A DNA stretch of 33,858 nucleotides from a virus: positions 1 to 33,858 of the IMG/VR virus record IMGVR_UViG_3300035698_021901, one strand, 5' to 3'. Under the pieces are notes generated by a model. That model saw nothing but the letters and a program-made list of their open reading frames with translations. It was not told the origin of the DNA and did no database searches. Position numbers and translations under genes: made by a program. Of the stretch, positions 1-7,650 are shown piece by piece. The first letter of the stretch is position 1. The number at the start of each line of letters is the position of its first letter.

Positions 1-6
1 GAAAGG

Positions 7-19
7 AAGGCGAAGCCTT
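7..19 (+). promoter_or_regulatory. mini-hairpin between ribosome site and HU-like start
   Basis: AAGGC-GAA-GCCTT is a perfect 5-bp inverted repeat around a GAA loop, between the AAGGA ribosome site (3-7) and the ATG at 20. Its core is GCGAAGC, a sequence known to form an unusually stable DNA mini-hairpin. A related leader (GGAGGCGAAGACTTATGAA) precedes the nuclease gene at 554. It may modulate initiation; that is inference. Confidence 0.4.
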
Positions 20-331
20 ATGAACAAAGCACAATTGACCGAGCAATTCCAGAATTATGCCAATTCCTATTTCCGAACCACAAGACATAGATACTTTCAA
101 CTTAACAAAAAGGAGGCAAAAAACCTTGTTAACTGTTTCATCGAATCCATATCTGTAGGATTAAAAAAAAGTGGACATGTTAAAATTGCCAGTTTTGGCA
201 CATTCAAGGTCAGGGAATATGCAGAAAGAACAGTGTTTAGCCCCAGAGATGGGAAAAGAATGTCAATACCGGCTCGAACAAAAGTGAAGTTTAGGCCTTC
301 ACAAAATCTGAATTGGGAGGTGGAGAGATAA
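20..331 (+). CDS. HU/IHF-family DNA-binding protein
   Basis: A 103-residue protein of the HU/IHF histone-like family, small dimeric proteins that bend and compact DNA. The family pattern is visible: an N-terminal helix pair with basic residues, then GHVKIASFGTFKVRE at about 52-66 (usually G-x-V-x-I-x-G-F-G-x-F), a basic arm with the turn SPRDGK at about 74-79, and a closing strand VKFRPSQNL. The usual arm tip R-N-P-x-T-G is changed to F-S-P-R-D-G. At 103 residues it is slightly longer than bacterial HU (about 90). The stop overlaps the next start by one base (TAATG at 329-333), suggesting translational coupling. In a phage it could compact DNA, assist the origin or help recombination. The family call is secure; the role is inferred. 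Confidence 0.85.
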   Translation: MNKAQLTEQFQNYANSYFRTTRHRYFQLNKKEAKNLVNCFIESISVGLKKSGHVKIASFGTFKVREYAERTVFSPRDGKRMSIPARTKVKFRPSQNLNWEVER

Positions 332-561
332 TGCAGAAACCAGCAATGTTAATCTGCGACATCTGCAAAAAAGATACAATACCGATGAACTTGGATGGAG
401 AAGGCTTCTTTGTCTGTTCTGAATGCGGTTGGAAAGTTAAAGATATACCGCTCCACATGATACGAGAAATGGTAATGAGGCATATATTGGAGATAAGGGA
501 AGAAGCGACAGAAAATTTGAAGGAAATGAAGAAATGGAAGGAGGCGAAGACTTATGAATAA
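331..561 (+). CDS. small zinc-ribbon protein
   Basis: A 76-residue protein with two CxxC pairs near the N terminus (CDIC and CSEC, about 9-12 and 29-32), the layout of a treble-clef or zinc-ribbon metal site. A highly charged helix rich in Glu and Lys follows. The ATG at 331 is preferred over an in-frame TTG at 313 because GGAGGTGG (316-323) lies just upstream. The gene overlaps the HU-like gene by 1 base and the nuclease gene by 8. Function is unknown; nucleic-acid or protein binding is typical for such proteins. It is one of several small CxxC proteins in this window. Confidence 0.7.
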   Translation: MQKPAMLICDICKKDTIPMNLDGEGFFVCSECGWKVKDIPLHMIREMVMRHILEIREEATENLKEMKKWKEAKTYE

Positions 562-1003
562 TGGCGAAGTCATACCAACCATCATAATCGACACCCGCGA
601 GCAACACCCCTACACTTTCAACCCGGCCCGCGCCATGCAAATTCGCAAGGCGTTGAAGACGGGAGATTATTCCATCCTTGGACATGAGGATAAAATTTGT
701 ATTGAGCGAAAGAGCCTTGATGACTTTGTTCAATCGGTTACACATGGTAGGAAAAGGTTTTTTAAAGAGATTAAGAGGATGTCAGGAATGCTCTGGAGGT
801 CTATAGTTATTGAAGGTACAAGAGAAGACATAAAAAATGGTGATTATAACAGTCATGCCAATCCAAAGACTATTCTTGCTACAATTGAAAGCATAGAAGA
901 TTCTTGGCATATCCCTGTTTTTCTATGCAAAGACAGGCAAGGAGCTTTAGCTACAACAGAAGCTATACTTCTGGATTATTGGCAATTTTTAAAAGGTGAA
1001 TGA
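554..1003 (+). CDS. ERCC4-type (XPF/Mus81-like) nuclease
   Basis: A 149-residue, single-domain nuclease of the ERCC4 fold, which cuts branched or flapped DNA using a divalent metal. The diagnostic motifs are present in order: IIIDTREQ (D13, R15, E16), LKTGDYSI (D38) and IERKSLDDF (E51, R52, K53), then a basic GRKRFFKEI segment. There is no helicase domain and no clear helix-hairpin-helix pair, so it may need a partner for substrate choice. The start at 554 overlaps the upstream gene by 8 bases and uses GGAGG at 540-544. Sitting next to a RecD2-like helicase and an HU-like protein, it fits a phage recombination or fork-processing module. Confidence in the family is high; the substrate is inferred. 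Confidence 0.88.
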   Translation: MNNGEVIPTIIIDTREQHPYTFNPARAMQIRKALKTGDYSILGHEDKICIERKSLDDFVQSVTHGRKRFFKEIKRMSGMLWRSIVIEGTREDIKNGDYNSHANPKTILATIESIEDSWHIPVFLCKDRQGALATTEAILLDYWQFLKGE

Positions 1004-1016
1004 AAGGAAATGATAA
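1000..1016 (+). repeat. 17-bp direct repeat, copy 1 (gene junction)
   Basis: ATGAAAGGAAATGATAA contains the stop TGA of the nuclease gene, the ribosome site AAAGGA and the start ATG of the next gene. An identical copy lies at 1492-1508 at the other end of that gene. Confidence 0.8.
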
Positions 1017-1495
1017 CAGCTATGCATTACCCGAAAGTTAACTTATCACAAGAACAGTCAATCCACATGTTTTGTGATGACAAAATGAGAATGAGGATAG
1101 AGCCTTTTTTTGACTTTAAATTAAGAGAAGAGCGAAAGCTTCATGACCACGAGGTCTACTCCCCCCATAGACTCCTTGACTTTAATCTGCCAGATAGAAC
1201 CTATTTAAATCTAACAATCACTAGCGATATGGCAAAATCTTTTTGTGGTTATGTATACATGGCAACCCCCGAAAGATTTTTGGAAGCTCTCTCTAAAGTT
1301 GTAGATTTAGACTTTATCTTAACGGACATAAAAGGAAGAGAAATCAAGCTCTTAGAAGAAAAAAAAACATGGACTTATGAAGGGATTGGCCACCAATATT
1401 TTTTGGATATTCCACCTCCTCTTCTCAGTCTAGAGCCTAATTATCGTTTCGAGTACAAAGCTGTTTTGATAAGAAAATTAGTTGAACGGAGATGA
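1010..1495 (+). CDS. hypothetical protein in a repeat-flanked cassette
   Basis: A 161-residue protein I do not recognise. It has a mixed, soluble composition with several aromatic strands, no signal peptide, no membrane segment and only two Cys. A C-terminal part with DIPPPLLSLEPNYRFEYKAVLI looks like beta structure. The start at 1010 follows AAAGGA and the nuclease stop by six bases. The notable point is its setting: identical 17-bp sequences span its start junction and its stop junction, so the gene could be lost or gained by homologous recombination without harming either neighbour. Its place between nuclease and helicase suggests a DNA-metabolism accessory role, but that is only context. 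Confidence 0.65.
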   Translation: MITAMHYPKVNLSQEQSIHMFCDDKMRMRIEPFFDFKLREERKLHDHEVYSPHRLLDFNLPDRTYLNLTITSDMAKSFCGYVYMATPERFLEALSKVVDLDFILTDIKGREIKLLEEKKTWTYEGIGHQYFLDIPPPLLSLEPNYRFEYKAVLIRKLVERR

Positions 1496-1508
1496 AAGGA
1501 AATGATAA
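1492..1508 (+). repeat. 17-bp direct repeat, copy 2 (gene junction)
   Basis: Identical to 1000-1016. It holds the TGA stop of the preceding gene, AAAGGA and the ATG of the helicase gene at 1502. The repeat period equals the length of the gene between the copies. Confidence 0.8.
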
Positions 1509-3823
1509 AAACCATGAAAACTGCAAAAAGTAAAGTCAAAACCAAGTCACCTCAAGTCAGAATAACCGGCCAGGTCTTACGAATCATATTCCCACGCCCC
1601 GGCCAGGAGCATACCGGCTGGACGGCAGGGATATTGAGGCCGGATTGCAAAGAAAAAAGTTCAAAGGATGAAAATAATTCTTTGGAAGGCCACTTCGAAC
1701 CAGTCTGCTTTGACATTCGTTTCCGTGGCAACATACATGTTAAACAAGGCGACCAAGTCACCCTCTCCGGTCATCATGTAACCGACTCGAAATACGGCCA
1801 TCAATTCCAGGTAGAGCAGGTCATTCCGGAAATGCCATGTGACGCCAAAGGGCTCGCCAATTTCATTGCAAAGAACAAGGAAATCAAGGGTATTGGCCCG
1901 GTGAAAGCAGCTAAGTTGGCTAAAGCCTTTGGTCAGGAATTCGAAGAAGTTCTGTTAAATCACCCCGAAAAAATAGCCTCAATAGCTTCAATATCCCTGG
2001 AAGTAACCATGCAATTTCAAAAGGTGTGGAAAGCCAATATAGAGATGAATGCCATTTCGGTTTGGCTCGCAGGTTTCGATTTAACCCACCATGAGATTAC
2101 CTTGTTAACTGAAAAGTATGGAACCGACGCAAAGGCAATTCTCACTCAAAACCCCTATCTTATGATACAGGACATCAACGGGTTCGGATTCAAGAAAAGC
2201 GATAAAATCGCTTTAAAGATGAGGATTAAGAAGGATAGTGATGAGCGGGTTGACGCCGGGATTATCTACACAGTGAGGGAGACCCTGGACAAGGAAGGGC
2301 ACTGTTGGATTGAAGAAGAGGAGCTTATTAAGAAAGCTAACAAGCTTTTAATCATGGATAGGAGGGATTCCAAGTTTGTAATAAGCGCAAGGCTCACAAA
2401 TGTTGTAATGAGCGGTGAATTAGAAATGATGACTCTGAAAGGGAAGAAGACGATATTTGGATTAAAAACCATATTTGAGGCAGAGACCTTTTTGGCGCAA
2501 TGTTTTGAAAATATGCATGACGAAGCAAATGCTCATTTCCCAGCACGAGACCTTAAATTGTATAAAGGAGAAGGATTAAACAAAAAACAATTTTCTGCTG
2601 TTAAGAAATTCATGGTGTTTGGTACTTCAATCATATCCGGCTCTGCCGGGACAGGCAAGACATACACCATCAAGGAGATTCTTCGAATCTGTCATTCCCG
2701 TGACCTACATGTCACCCTCTGTGCGCCAACGGGGAAGGCCGCGAAGCGGATAGAAGAGCTTGCGGGCTTCAAGGCCAGTACGATTCATAAGACGCTGGGA
2801 GCCCGGGGAAACAATGTTTTCACAGTAAACGAGGAGAACCCCCTGGAAACCGATGTAATAATAATTGACGAAGCGTCTATGCTTGATGTCTATTTGGCAC
2901 GCCGGCTCTTCCTCGCATTGAATCCCAACACGGCAATTGTATTAATTGGAGACCACAACCAGCTACCCCCTGTTGGCCCCGGCTACATCCTGCGAGACAT
3001 GTTATCCTCATCTTTAATACCCTCTACAATCCTCACACAATGCATACGACAATCCGGAACTTTGAAACACAATTGTAATGATATTCTACATGGCAAAGTG
3101 GCGAAAACAGAATGCGTAGCACCGGAGGAGCATCCTGCTTCTTGGTACATCGTCAAGGAGAAAGAACCGCAGGTTCTTCTGCAAAACATTATCGACATGT
3201 TCAATGGAGGCTTTCAGGATATTGGCTATTCCCCTGTCTATGATGTGCAACTCATCACCCCCACGCACAAGGGTATTCTGGGCACTCGCAGTCTGAATCT
3301 GGCAATACAACGGGTCATGCAAAAGATGTTATATGGGATTGATGTGGAGCCTGTGGCGGCTCACAAAAAGATCACTTTGTATCCCGGTGACAAAGTCATT
3401 CAGACGAAGAATGACTACAAGTTGGACATCATGAATGGCGACCAAGGTATTGTTCAAAAAATAACAAAACAGCACATTGAAGTGTTATTTGGAAAGCAAA
3501 ATGCAATGCAAAAAGGAGATACATCTGGCAATACATCGCATGTTGAATTAATCCCCCGTACTGGCAATCATTTGGAGCTTGCATACGCCCTGACAATCCA
3601 CAAGTGCCAGGGTTCGGAATTCCCCTGCGTTTGCGCTATCATTCACAAGCAACACTGTTGGCAGCACCATCGGAATTTGCTCTACACTGCCGTTACCCGT
3701 GCCCAAAAAACAGTCATTCTGTTTGGCGATACATGGGGAATTGGGAATTGCGCTAAAATCGAGAAGGTGCTGGACAGGAATACTTTTCTGAGCTTGTTAT
3801 TGAAAAAATGGGAGGTGAAATAG
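1502..3823 (+). CDS. RecD2-like SF1B DNA helicase
   Basis: A 773-residue helicase of the RecD/RecD2 family (5'-3' SF1B), about the usual length for RecD2. The N-terminal region carries helix-hairpin-helix sequence (GIGPVKAAKL, 130-139). The motor follows: Walker A SGSAGTGKT (379-387, K386), Walker B VIIIDEAS (D456, E457), motif III GDHNQLPPVG (483-492), motif V LTIHKCQGSE (about 698-707) and motif VI YTAVTRAQ (R733). All key residues are present. It starts at 1502 inside the 17-bp repeat and ends one base before the next gene. It probably acts in replication restart or recombination beside the ERCC4-type nuclease; RecB and RecC partners are not visible, which fits RecD2 rather than RecD. Confidence 0.92.
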   Translation: MIKTMKTAKSKVKTKSPQVRITGQVLRIIFPRPGQEHTGWTAGILRPDCKEKSSKDENNSLEGHFEPVCFDIRFRGNIHVKQGDQVTLSGHHVTDSKYGHQFQVEQVIPEMPCDAKGLANFIAKNKEIKGIGPVKAAKLAKAFGQEFEEVLLNHPEKIASIASISLEVTMQFQKVWKANIEMNAISVWLAGFDLTHHEITLLTEKYGTDAKAILTQNPYLMIQDINGFGFKKSDKIALKMRIKKDSDERVDAGIIYTVRETLDKEGHCWIEEEELIKKANKLLIMDRRDSKFVISARLTNVVMSGELEMMTLKGKKTIFGLKTIFEAETFLAQCFENMHDEANAHFPARDLKLYKGEGLNKKQFSAVKKFMVFGTSIISGSAGTGKTYTIKEILRICHSRDLHVTLCAPTGKAAKRIEELAGFKASTIHKTLGARGNNVFTVNEENPLETDVIIIDEASMLDVYLARRLFLALNPNTAIVLIGDHNQLPPVGPGYILRDMLSSSLIPSTILTQCIRQSGTLKHNCNDILHGKVAKTECVAPEEHPASWYIVKEKEPQVLLQNIIDMFNGGFQDIGYSPVYDVQLITPTHKGILGTRSLNLAIQRVMQKMLYGIDVEPVAAHKKITLYPGDKVIQTKNDYKLDIMNGDQGIVQKITKQHIEVLFGKQNAMQKGDTSGNTSHVELIPRTGNHLELAYALTIHKCQGSEFPCVCAIIHKQHCWQHHRNLLYTAVTRAQKTVILFGDTWGIGNCAKIEKVLDRNTFLSLLLKKWEVK

Positions 3824-3824
3824 G

Positions 3825-4190
3825 ATGGAAAATAACATGATAAATAATGATATTGCGGAGCAATTATCACCAGGCACCCTCGTTACTTTGAAGTCAGGTG
3901 GCGAAACAATGGTAATTGAAAAGATTTCAAGCGCATCCCACCCTGCTAACTCTGCCACCAAGAATGCCCTGCAACAAAACAATCCCAGCGTAACGCTTGT
4001 TCTTGGTGCCAATTACACATGTACCTGGATGTATAAAGGACTTATCCAGAAGGGAAATTTCCCAGGTATTGTATTAAAAAGGAAGGAGGCGAAAACGCCT
4101 AAAAGCAAAGGCAGCGACATCGGGGTGGCGAAGCCAGTGAAGCCAAGGCGAAAACAGGGGAGACCACGGAAAGCCAAGAAAACTGATTAA
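3825..4190 (+). CDS. DUF2158/YodC-like protein with C-terminal AT-hook
   Basis: A 121-residue protein. Residues about 14-35 (SPGTLVTLKSGGETMVIEKI) and the downstream YTCTWMYKG...FPGIVL match the pattern of the small DUF2158 (YodC-like) family, where a beta-barrel contains K-S-G-G and a later C-x-W. The tail, from about 88, is rich in Lys, Arg and Pro and contains KQGRPRK, an AT-hook core that binds the minor groove of AT-rich DNA. The start lies one base after the helicase stop, with GGAGGTG at 3811-3817. The tail's coding sequence includes GCGAAGC and GGCGAAAACGCC hairpins, so nucleotide structure may shape it. A DNA-associated role is inferred from the tail; family confidence is moderate. 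Confidence 0.6.
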   Translation: MENNMINNDIAEQLSPGTLVTLKSGGETMVIEKISSASHPANSATKNALQQNNPSVTLVLGANYTCTWMYKGLIQKGNFPGIVLKRKEAKTPKSKGSDIGVAKPVKPRRKQGRPRKAKKTD

Positions 4191-4207
4191 AAATGTGGCG
4201 AAGCCAG
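4125..4207 (+). repeat. 13-bp direct repeat GTGGCGAAGCCAG, two copies
   Basis: GTGGCGAAGCCAG occurs at 4125-4137, inside the end of the AT-hook gene, and at 4195-4207, just after its stop. Each copy holds TGGC-GAA-GCCA, a 4-bp stem around GAA. A third hairpin, AGGCG-AAAA-CGCCT, lies at 4087-4100. The second copy sits directly upstream of a promoter -35 box. It could be an operator or an mRNA 3'-end structure; no T-run follows, so a classical terminator is not supported. Confidence 0.5.
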
Positions 4208-4208
4208 A

Positions 4209-4237
4209 TTGGCAGACAATCCCTGTGGTGATATAAT
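4209..4237 (+). promoter_or_regulatory. sigma-70-type promoter
   Basis: TTGGCA (4209-4214) and TATAAT (4232-4237) are separated by exactly 17 bases: a perfect -10 and a one-mismatch -35. Transcription would start near 4244, at the left arm of a long-range inverted repeat. It would drive the leader ORF, the Cys-rich gene and the primase-helicase gene. Confidence 0.7.
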
Positions 4238-4241
4238 AAAA

Positions 4242-4409
4242 TTGACGAACCAAGAGGAGATAAAAAAATGCTTAGAGTTGTTTTATTGCTTAAATTAAAT
4301 TTGGGTTATCATAATGTTTCTAATACACATAACATGTTAATATGCTTCAACATGTTAAATAGGGAGCTTCCCCTCCGTGGTTCGTCAAAACTCTATGCTT
4401 GGGAAGCTC
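4242..4409 (+). ncRNA. structured leader with interlocked inverted repeats
   Basis: Two perfect inverted repeats interlock. Arm A TTGACGAACCA (4242-4252) pairs with A' TGGTTCGTCAA (4378-4388); arm B GAGCTTCCC (4364-4372) pairs with B' GGGAAGCTC (4401-4409). The order A-B-A'-B' is that of a pseudoknot or of alternative structures. Arm A lies at the predicted transcript 5' end and abuts the leader ORF's ribosome site (4253-4259). A T-rich run (TCTTTTCTGTTGTT) follows B', so B-B' could be an attenuator. Two AACATGTTAA palindromes (4331-4340, 4349-4358) lie between, 18 bp apart. It could be an attenuation leader, a translation switch or an independent RNA. I do not recognise a known RNA family. 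Confidence 0.45.
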
Positions 4410-4444
4410 TCTTTTCTGTTGTTAAAAAATTTAGGAGGAAATGA
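4268..4444 (+). CDS. possible 58-residue leader peptide
   Basis: An ORF of 58 codons beginning MLRVVLLLKLNLGYH and ending VVKKFRRK. It has a good ribosome site (AGAGGAG, 4253-4259, 8-base spacing), lies about 24 bases from the predicted transcription start, and ends in an ATGA overlap with the next gene (4441-4444). The hydrophobic N terminus and basic end could suit membrane contact. Because it runs through both inverted repeats, its translation would control which leader structure forms, as in attenuators. It may equally be a chance ORF over a structural RNA; the sequence resembles no family I know. Confidence 0.4.
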   Translation: MLRVVLLLKLNLGYHNVSNTHNMLICFNMLNRELPLRGSSKLYAWEALFSVVKKFRRK

Positions 4445-4872
4445 AAATGGAAAAGCCATATATCATATATGACATAGATTCAAACTGTATCTCCCCACGA
4501 TTTCACATTGTAATAGAAGAGAATAGAATTGCTTTTCTAACAAAGTGTGGTAAATGGATTTCAAAAAGGGAATCTGTCAAAAAAGTAGACATTAAAACTA
4601 TCTCTATAGTGCCTGGCGAAACAAACCATAGAGAGGATGCCTTTTTTTGCGAACACAACAAAAAAGACTTAATGGGGTGTCTTTGTTGTTACGCAGAGAA
4701 GAAGCCAAAAAAAGCGTCCTTTAATTACCGGGAAATATTAACATGTATAAACTGTGAAAATTCTGAAATACAGACAAGCAACTCTTTTCCTAAAATAGAG
4801 TGTTTGTTGAGAAAAAAAGAAGTTGCATTGAATGGAAAATGTAGAAAGTTCAGAATAAAAGAGGGAGTATAG
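4441..4872 (+). CDS. cysteine-rich hypothetical protein
   Basis: A 143-residue protein with about ten Cys, including CEH at about 70, a CLCC cluster at about 80-83, a CINCEN pair near 102-105 and single Cys further on. Such spacing suggests metal binding, possibly two zinc sites, with beta-rich and lysine-rich sequence around them. It begins at 4441 after AGGAGG (4433-4438) with an ATGA overlap to the leader ORF, and ends three bases before the primase-helicase gene, so it probably shares that transcript. No family is recognised. A replication accessory role is suggested only by position. Confidence 0.65.
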   Translation: MKMEKPYIIYDIDSNCISPRFHIVIEENRIAFLTKCGKWISKRESVKKVDIKTISIVPGETNHREDAFFCEHNKKDLMGCLCCYAEKKPKKASFNYREILTCINCENSEIQTSNSFPKIECLLRKKEVALNGKCRKFRIKEGV

Positions 4873-4875
4873 CTT

Positions 4876-7449
4876 GTGATTAACCCAGACAACTCAAAAC
4901 CAGCAACCCAGGCGCATGTTATTCAAATCGGCAATATAAATAACCTGAAATATTACCTTGAAAAAGGATTATTCTCTCGCAAGTCCCGCGAGGAGTGCCC
5001 TACCTGCCACCACAATACATTCTGTATTAAGAAAGATAAAACACTTGCAAAGTGTTTCCACCCATCCTGCAACCTCTATATATCTATCTATGGGGGACAG
5101 AAAACTTCAATCTATACAGAAGCTTATGAGCTATTTAAGGAATTTTATAAGATATGCCATGATGAATTATTACGGCAAGCTGACACTGCCAATACGGAAT
5201 TCCCTGATTTTGACTCTCAATTCGAAGCCAAAAACGCCTACAATTATTGTGTATTAGAAAGGAAGATACATCCGAAGGTTCTCAAGCAGTCTATGATAGG
5301 CGTCCTTCCCCCCTACACTTCATGGCAACCCATCATGCAGAAAAAGATTGATGAGTTAACTCAAAAGCATACAGCCGGCTACAAGCAGTCCCTGGAAGCT
5401 TTCAACTTGACTCATGAGGAATTCGAGAGAATTCTCGGACTGGCCAAAAACGGTGTGAAGATGACGGATAAAGAGAGCAAGGCTCATAAGGCAATAACTC
5501 AGAAGAATAAAGATATAAGCATATTACATGATATTTTCGATAAATTCTATAATGTGTTTAAAGAGTTTGCCGCAGGGTGGCTTGCCTTTTTCTACACAGA
5601 TCATCGCCACAATATCAAGTCAATCAAAATTAGGAAGCCCTATGCCTCCTCTAAAAGTTGTTATCTGTTTAAGCCATTCACCGCCCAGGGCTTCTTTAAC
5701 CATGGTTTATTTTCGCCTGGAGATAACAACATTAAAGATGAAGAACGGAAGAAGTGGAAGGAAGAATTGGCGTCAAGAATCCTTCTTATGGAAGGTGAAT
5801 TCAATCAGCTTCAACTTCAATCCCTTTTCCTTCGCCTCAATTTGGATTTTATCCATGCGGCGGCCTGGGGAAGCGCAGCTTCTTTACACGCCCAGGATGT
5901 TCTTTCTGCCAATTGGAAGCCCATTGTAATATATGATAACGATGAGGCCGGGCATTCTGTATTAGAAAAACTACAGGCTGACATGACTTTTGCGGCTTTC
6001 ACGACGCCTACCCCCGACTCGGATTTAGATGACTTCGTCATGTCTTTTAAGGAAGACTACAAAGAAGCATACAAATCCCTAAAAGCCCTGATGAATGATC
6101 GCAAAATATTTTACTGGCAACCTGACAATATTGATTGGGCAAAAGTATTGAAACCGGGAGGGAAGGGAGTCAAAATTTGTTATCCCAGGATAGCAGAGCA
6201 CTTCATAGAGAGGTACAAACCCTTCACTATCGGCGGGAAGGTCTTTATGTATGAAAACGGGCTTTACAGTCCCGACAAAATTGGTAACATGCGACATCAA
6301 ATACAGAGGCTTATGAGGGAAGAAACTACAAGTTTCTCTGTCAATGAAATCATGGGATACATAGAGAGGCATGAGCCCATTTCAACTGCAAAGACAGACA
6401 GGCAGGCTTGTAATTTAATTAACCTTAAGAACGGCATGTTAGATTGGAGAGCTGGAAAACTCTTACCACATGACCCCAAATATTTCTCAACTATTAGGAT
6501 ACCTCTGAATTATGACCCGGACGCCAAAAGTGAGCTTATAGAAAAGTATCTCAAAACAACATTAGACCCCTCTATTATACCTCTTGTAGAAGAATTCGCA
6601 GGATACCTCTTAATCCCTGAAACAAAGTTTGAGAAGGGTATCATAGCCACCGGCGGGGGAGATAATGGAAAATCAACTTTTATCGCACTCTTGGAGGGGC
6701 TTATTGGAAGGGAAAACATGTCAGGATTGAGTCTCCAAGACATAACAAGTGATGACAAATTTGTTGTTTCTGTTTTGTTTAGAAAGTTGGCGAACCTTTA
6801 TGATGACCTGGATAACAGTCTTATTCAGCTATCTGGCAAAATCAAGCTATTAATATCGGGGAAGACTACCATCACTGCCCAGGAGAAGTTTAGAGACCCC
6901 TTTGAATTCCAACCATTTGCCCGCTTCATTTTTACATGTAATGAATTGCCAGCGACGAGGGATAGGACACATGGGTTTTGGAGGAAATGGCTTATTATAC
7001 CATTTGAGAAACAATTTAGAGCTGGCGACAAAAACACGATAAGAGGTCTTGACGAAATGGTTAGAGACACCAAGGAGCTATCTGGTTTTTTAAACATGGC
7101 GGTAGGCGGGCTTCGCAGACTCCACCATAATAATGTGTTTTCTAAATCGGAGAAGATTGAAGAGGCCATGTCAAAATATCAGAAGCAAGCTGACCCGGTT
7201 CGAGCCTTTGTAGATGATGTTTGTATTTTAGGTAAAACCTATGAAATTAACCGGAAATTACTGTATAAAGATTACTGCGAATACTGTGAAGACAGCGGAA
7301 TAAAATCCCTTGGTAGAAATAAATTCTATTCGCATATAGAAACTACCTTCAACTTGAAAACACGAAAAAAGCCTGATTTTCGAGTTTTTTGTGGAATAGG
7401 GATTAAATCGGAAGAGGAGGGTTCAGCATGGGATGTAAGAAACTATTAG
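4876..7449 (+). CDS. primase-helicase (CHC2/TOPRIM plus D5-type SF3 helicase)
   Basis: An 857-residue replication protein joining primase and helicase. A CHC2-like zinc site comes first (C41, C44, C60, C65). A TOPRIM catalytic core follows: LLMEGEF (E306) and YDNDEAG (D354, D356), then a second acidic patch (DSDLDDF). The C-terminal half is a D5-like SF3 helicase with Walker A GGGDNGKST (593-601, K599), an acidic LYDDLDN motif (about 641-647) and a sensor-like TCNELPATRD (N689). Downstream sequence fits a D5 C-terminal winged helix. The start is GTG at 4876, with GAGGGAG at 4861-4867, three bases after the previous stop. It should unwind the origin and lay RNA primers; the inverted iteron array begins 17 bases after its stop. 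Confidence is high. Confidence 0.92.
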   Translation: MINPDNSKPATQAHVIQIGNINNLKYYLEKGLFSRKSREECPTCHHNTFCIKKDKTLAKCFHPSCNLYISIYGGQKTSIYTEAYELFKEFYKICHDELLRQADTANTEFPDFDSQFEAKNAYNYCVLERKIHPKVLKQSMIGVLPPYTSWQPIMQKKIDELTQKHTAGYKQSLEAFNLTHEEFERILGLAKNGVKMTDKESKAHKAITQKNKDISILHDIFDKFYNVFKEFAAGWLAFFYTDHRHNIKSIKIRKPYASSKSCYLFKPFTAQGFFNHGLFSPGDNNIKDEERKKWKEELASRILLMEGEFNQLQLQSLFLRLNLDFIHAAAWGSAASLHAQDVLSANWKPIVIYDNDEAGHSVLEKLQADMTFAAFTTPTPDSDLDDFVMSFKEDYKEAYKSLKALMNDRKIFYWQPDNIDWAKVLKPGGKGVKICYPRIAEHFIERYKPFTIGGKVFMYENGLYSPDKIGNMRHQIQRLMREETTSFSVNEIMGYIERHEPISTAKTDRQACNLINLKNGMLDWRAGKLLPHDPKYFSTIRIPLNYDPDAKSELIEKYLKTTLDPSIIPLVEEFAGYLLIPETKFEKGIIATGGGDNGKSTFIALLEGLIGRENMSGLSLQDITSDDKFVVSVLFRKLANLYDDLDNSLIQLSGKIKLLISGKTTITAQEKFRDPFEFQPFARFIFTCNELPATRDRTHGFWRKWLIIPFEKQFRAGDKNTIRGLDEMVRDTKELSGFLNMAVGGLRRLHHNNVFSKSEKIEEAMSKYQKQADPVRAFVDDVCILGKTYEINRKLLYKDYCEYCEDSGIKSLGRNKFYSHIETTFNLKTRKKPDFRVFCGIGIKSEEEGSAWDVRNY

Positions 7450-7465
7450 AAGTTGGAAAAATACC

Positions 7466-7565
7466 TGGCACTTATGACAGTTCATGGCAGTTTTATGGCA
7501 CTTTTTATGGCACTTTTTTAAGCGGAAAGTCCCACTCTATCTGAATAATGGCACTTATGGCACTT
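7466..7565 (+). repeat. iteron array, left half (TGGCACTT)
   Basis: Five perfect TGGCACTT copies at 7466, 7496, 7508, 7549 and 7558, plus a one-mismatch copy TGGCAGTT at 7485. Two pairs are spaced tightly (12 and 9 bp). All point the same way and none lies in a gene. This is the left half of a probable replication origin. Confidence 0.85.
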
Positions 7566-7650
7566 ATTTTCTATTAATTTAATAAGAAAAAATAAACAGT
7601 AAGTAAGGTAAGAGTAAGTAATATGTATATACCTATATATGGGTGAAAAA
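7566..7650 (+). other. AT-rich core of the putative replication origin
   Basis: About 85 bases of strongly AT-rich DNA (runs such as ATTAATTTAATAAG and AGTAAGTAA repeats, then TATATACCTATATAT) between the two oppositely oriented iteron arrays. This is the expected place for initial duplex melting. The AGTAAG-type elements (AGTAAGTAAGG, GAGTAAGTAA) could be further initiator or single-strand binding sites. No gene and no convincing promoter is seen here. Confidence 0.6.

Noticed and set aside
4375-4390. tRNA T-arm-like GGTTCG in the leader
   Set aside because: No acceptor stem, anticodon arm or CCA-side pairing can be built around it; it is arm A' of the inverted repeat.
5528-5929. 133-codon + strand ORF within the primase-helicase gene
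   Set aside because: It overlaps well-conserved TOPRIM coding sequence in another frame and has no start signals.
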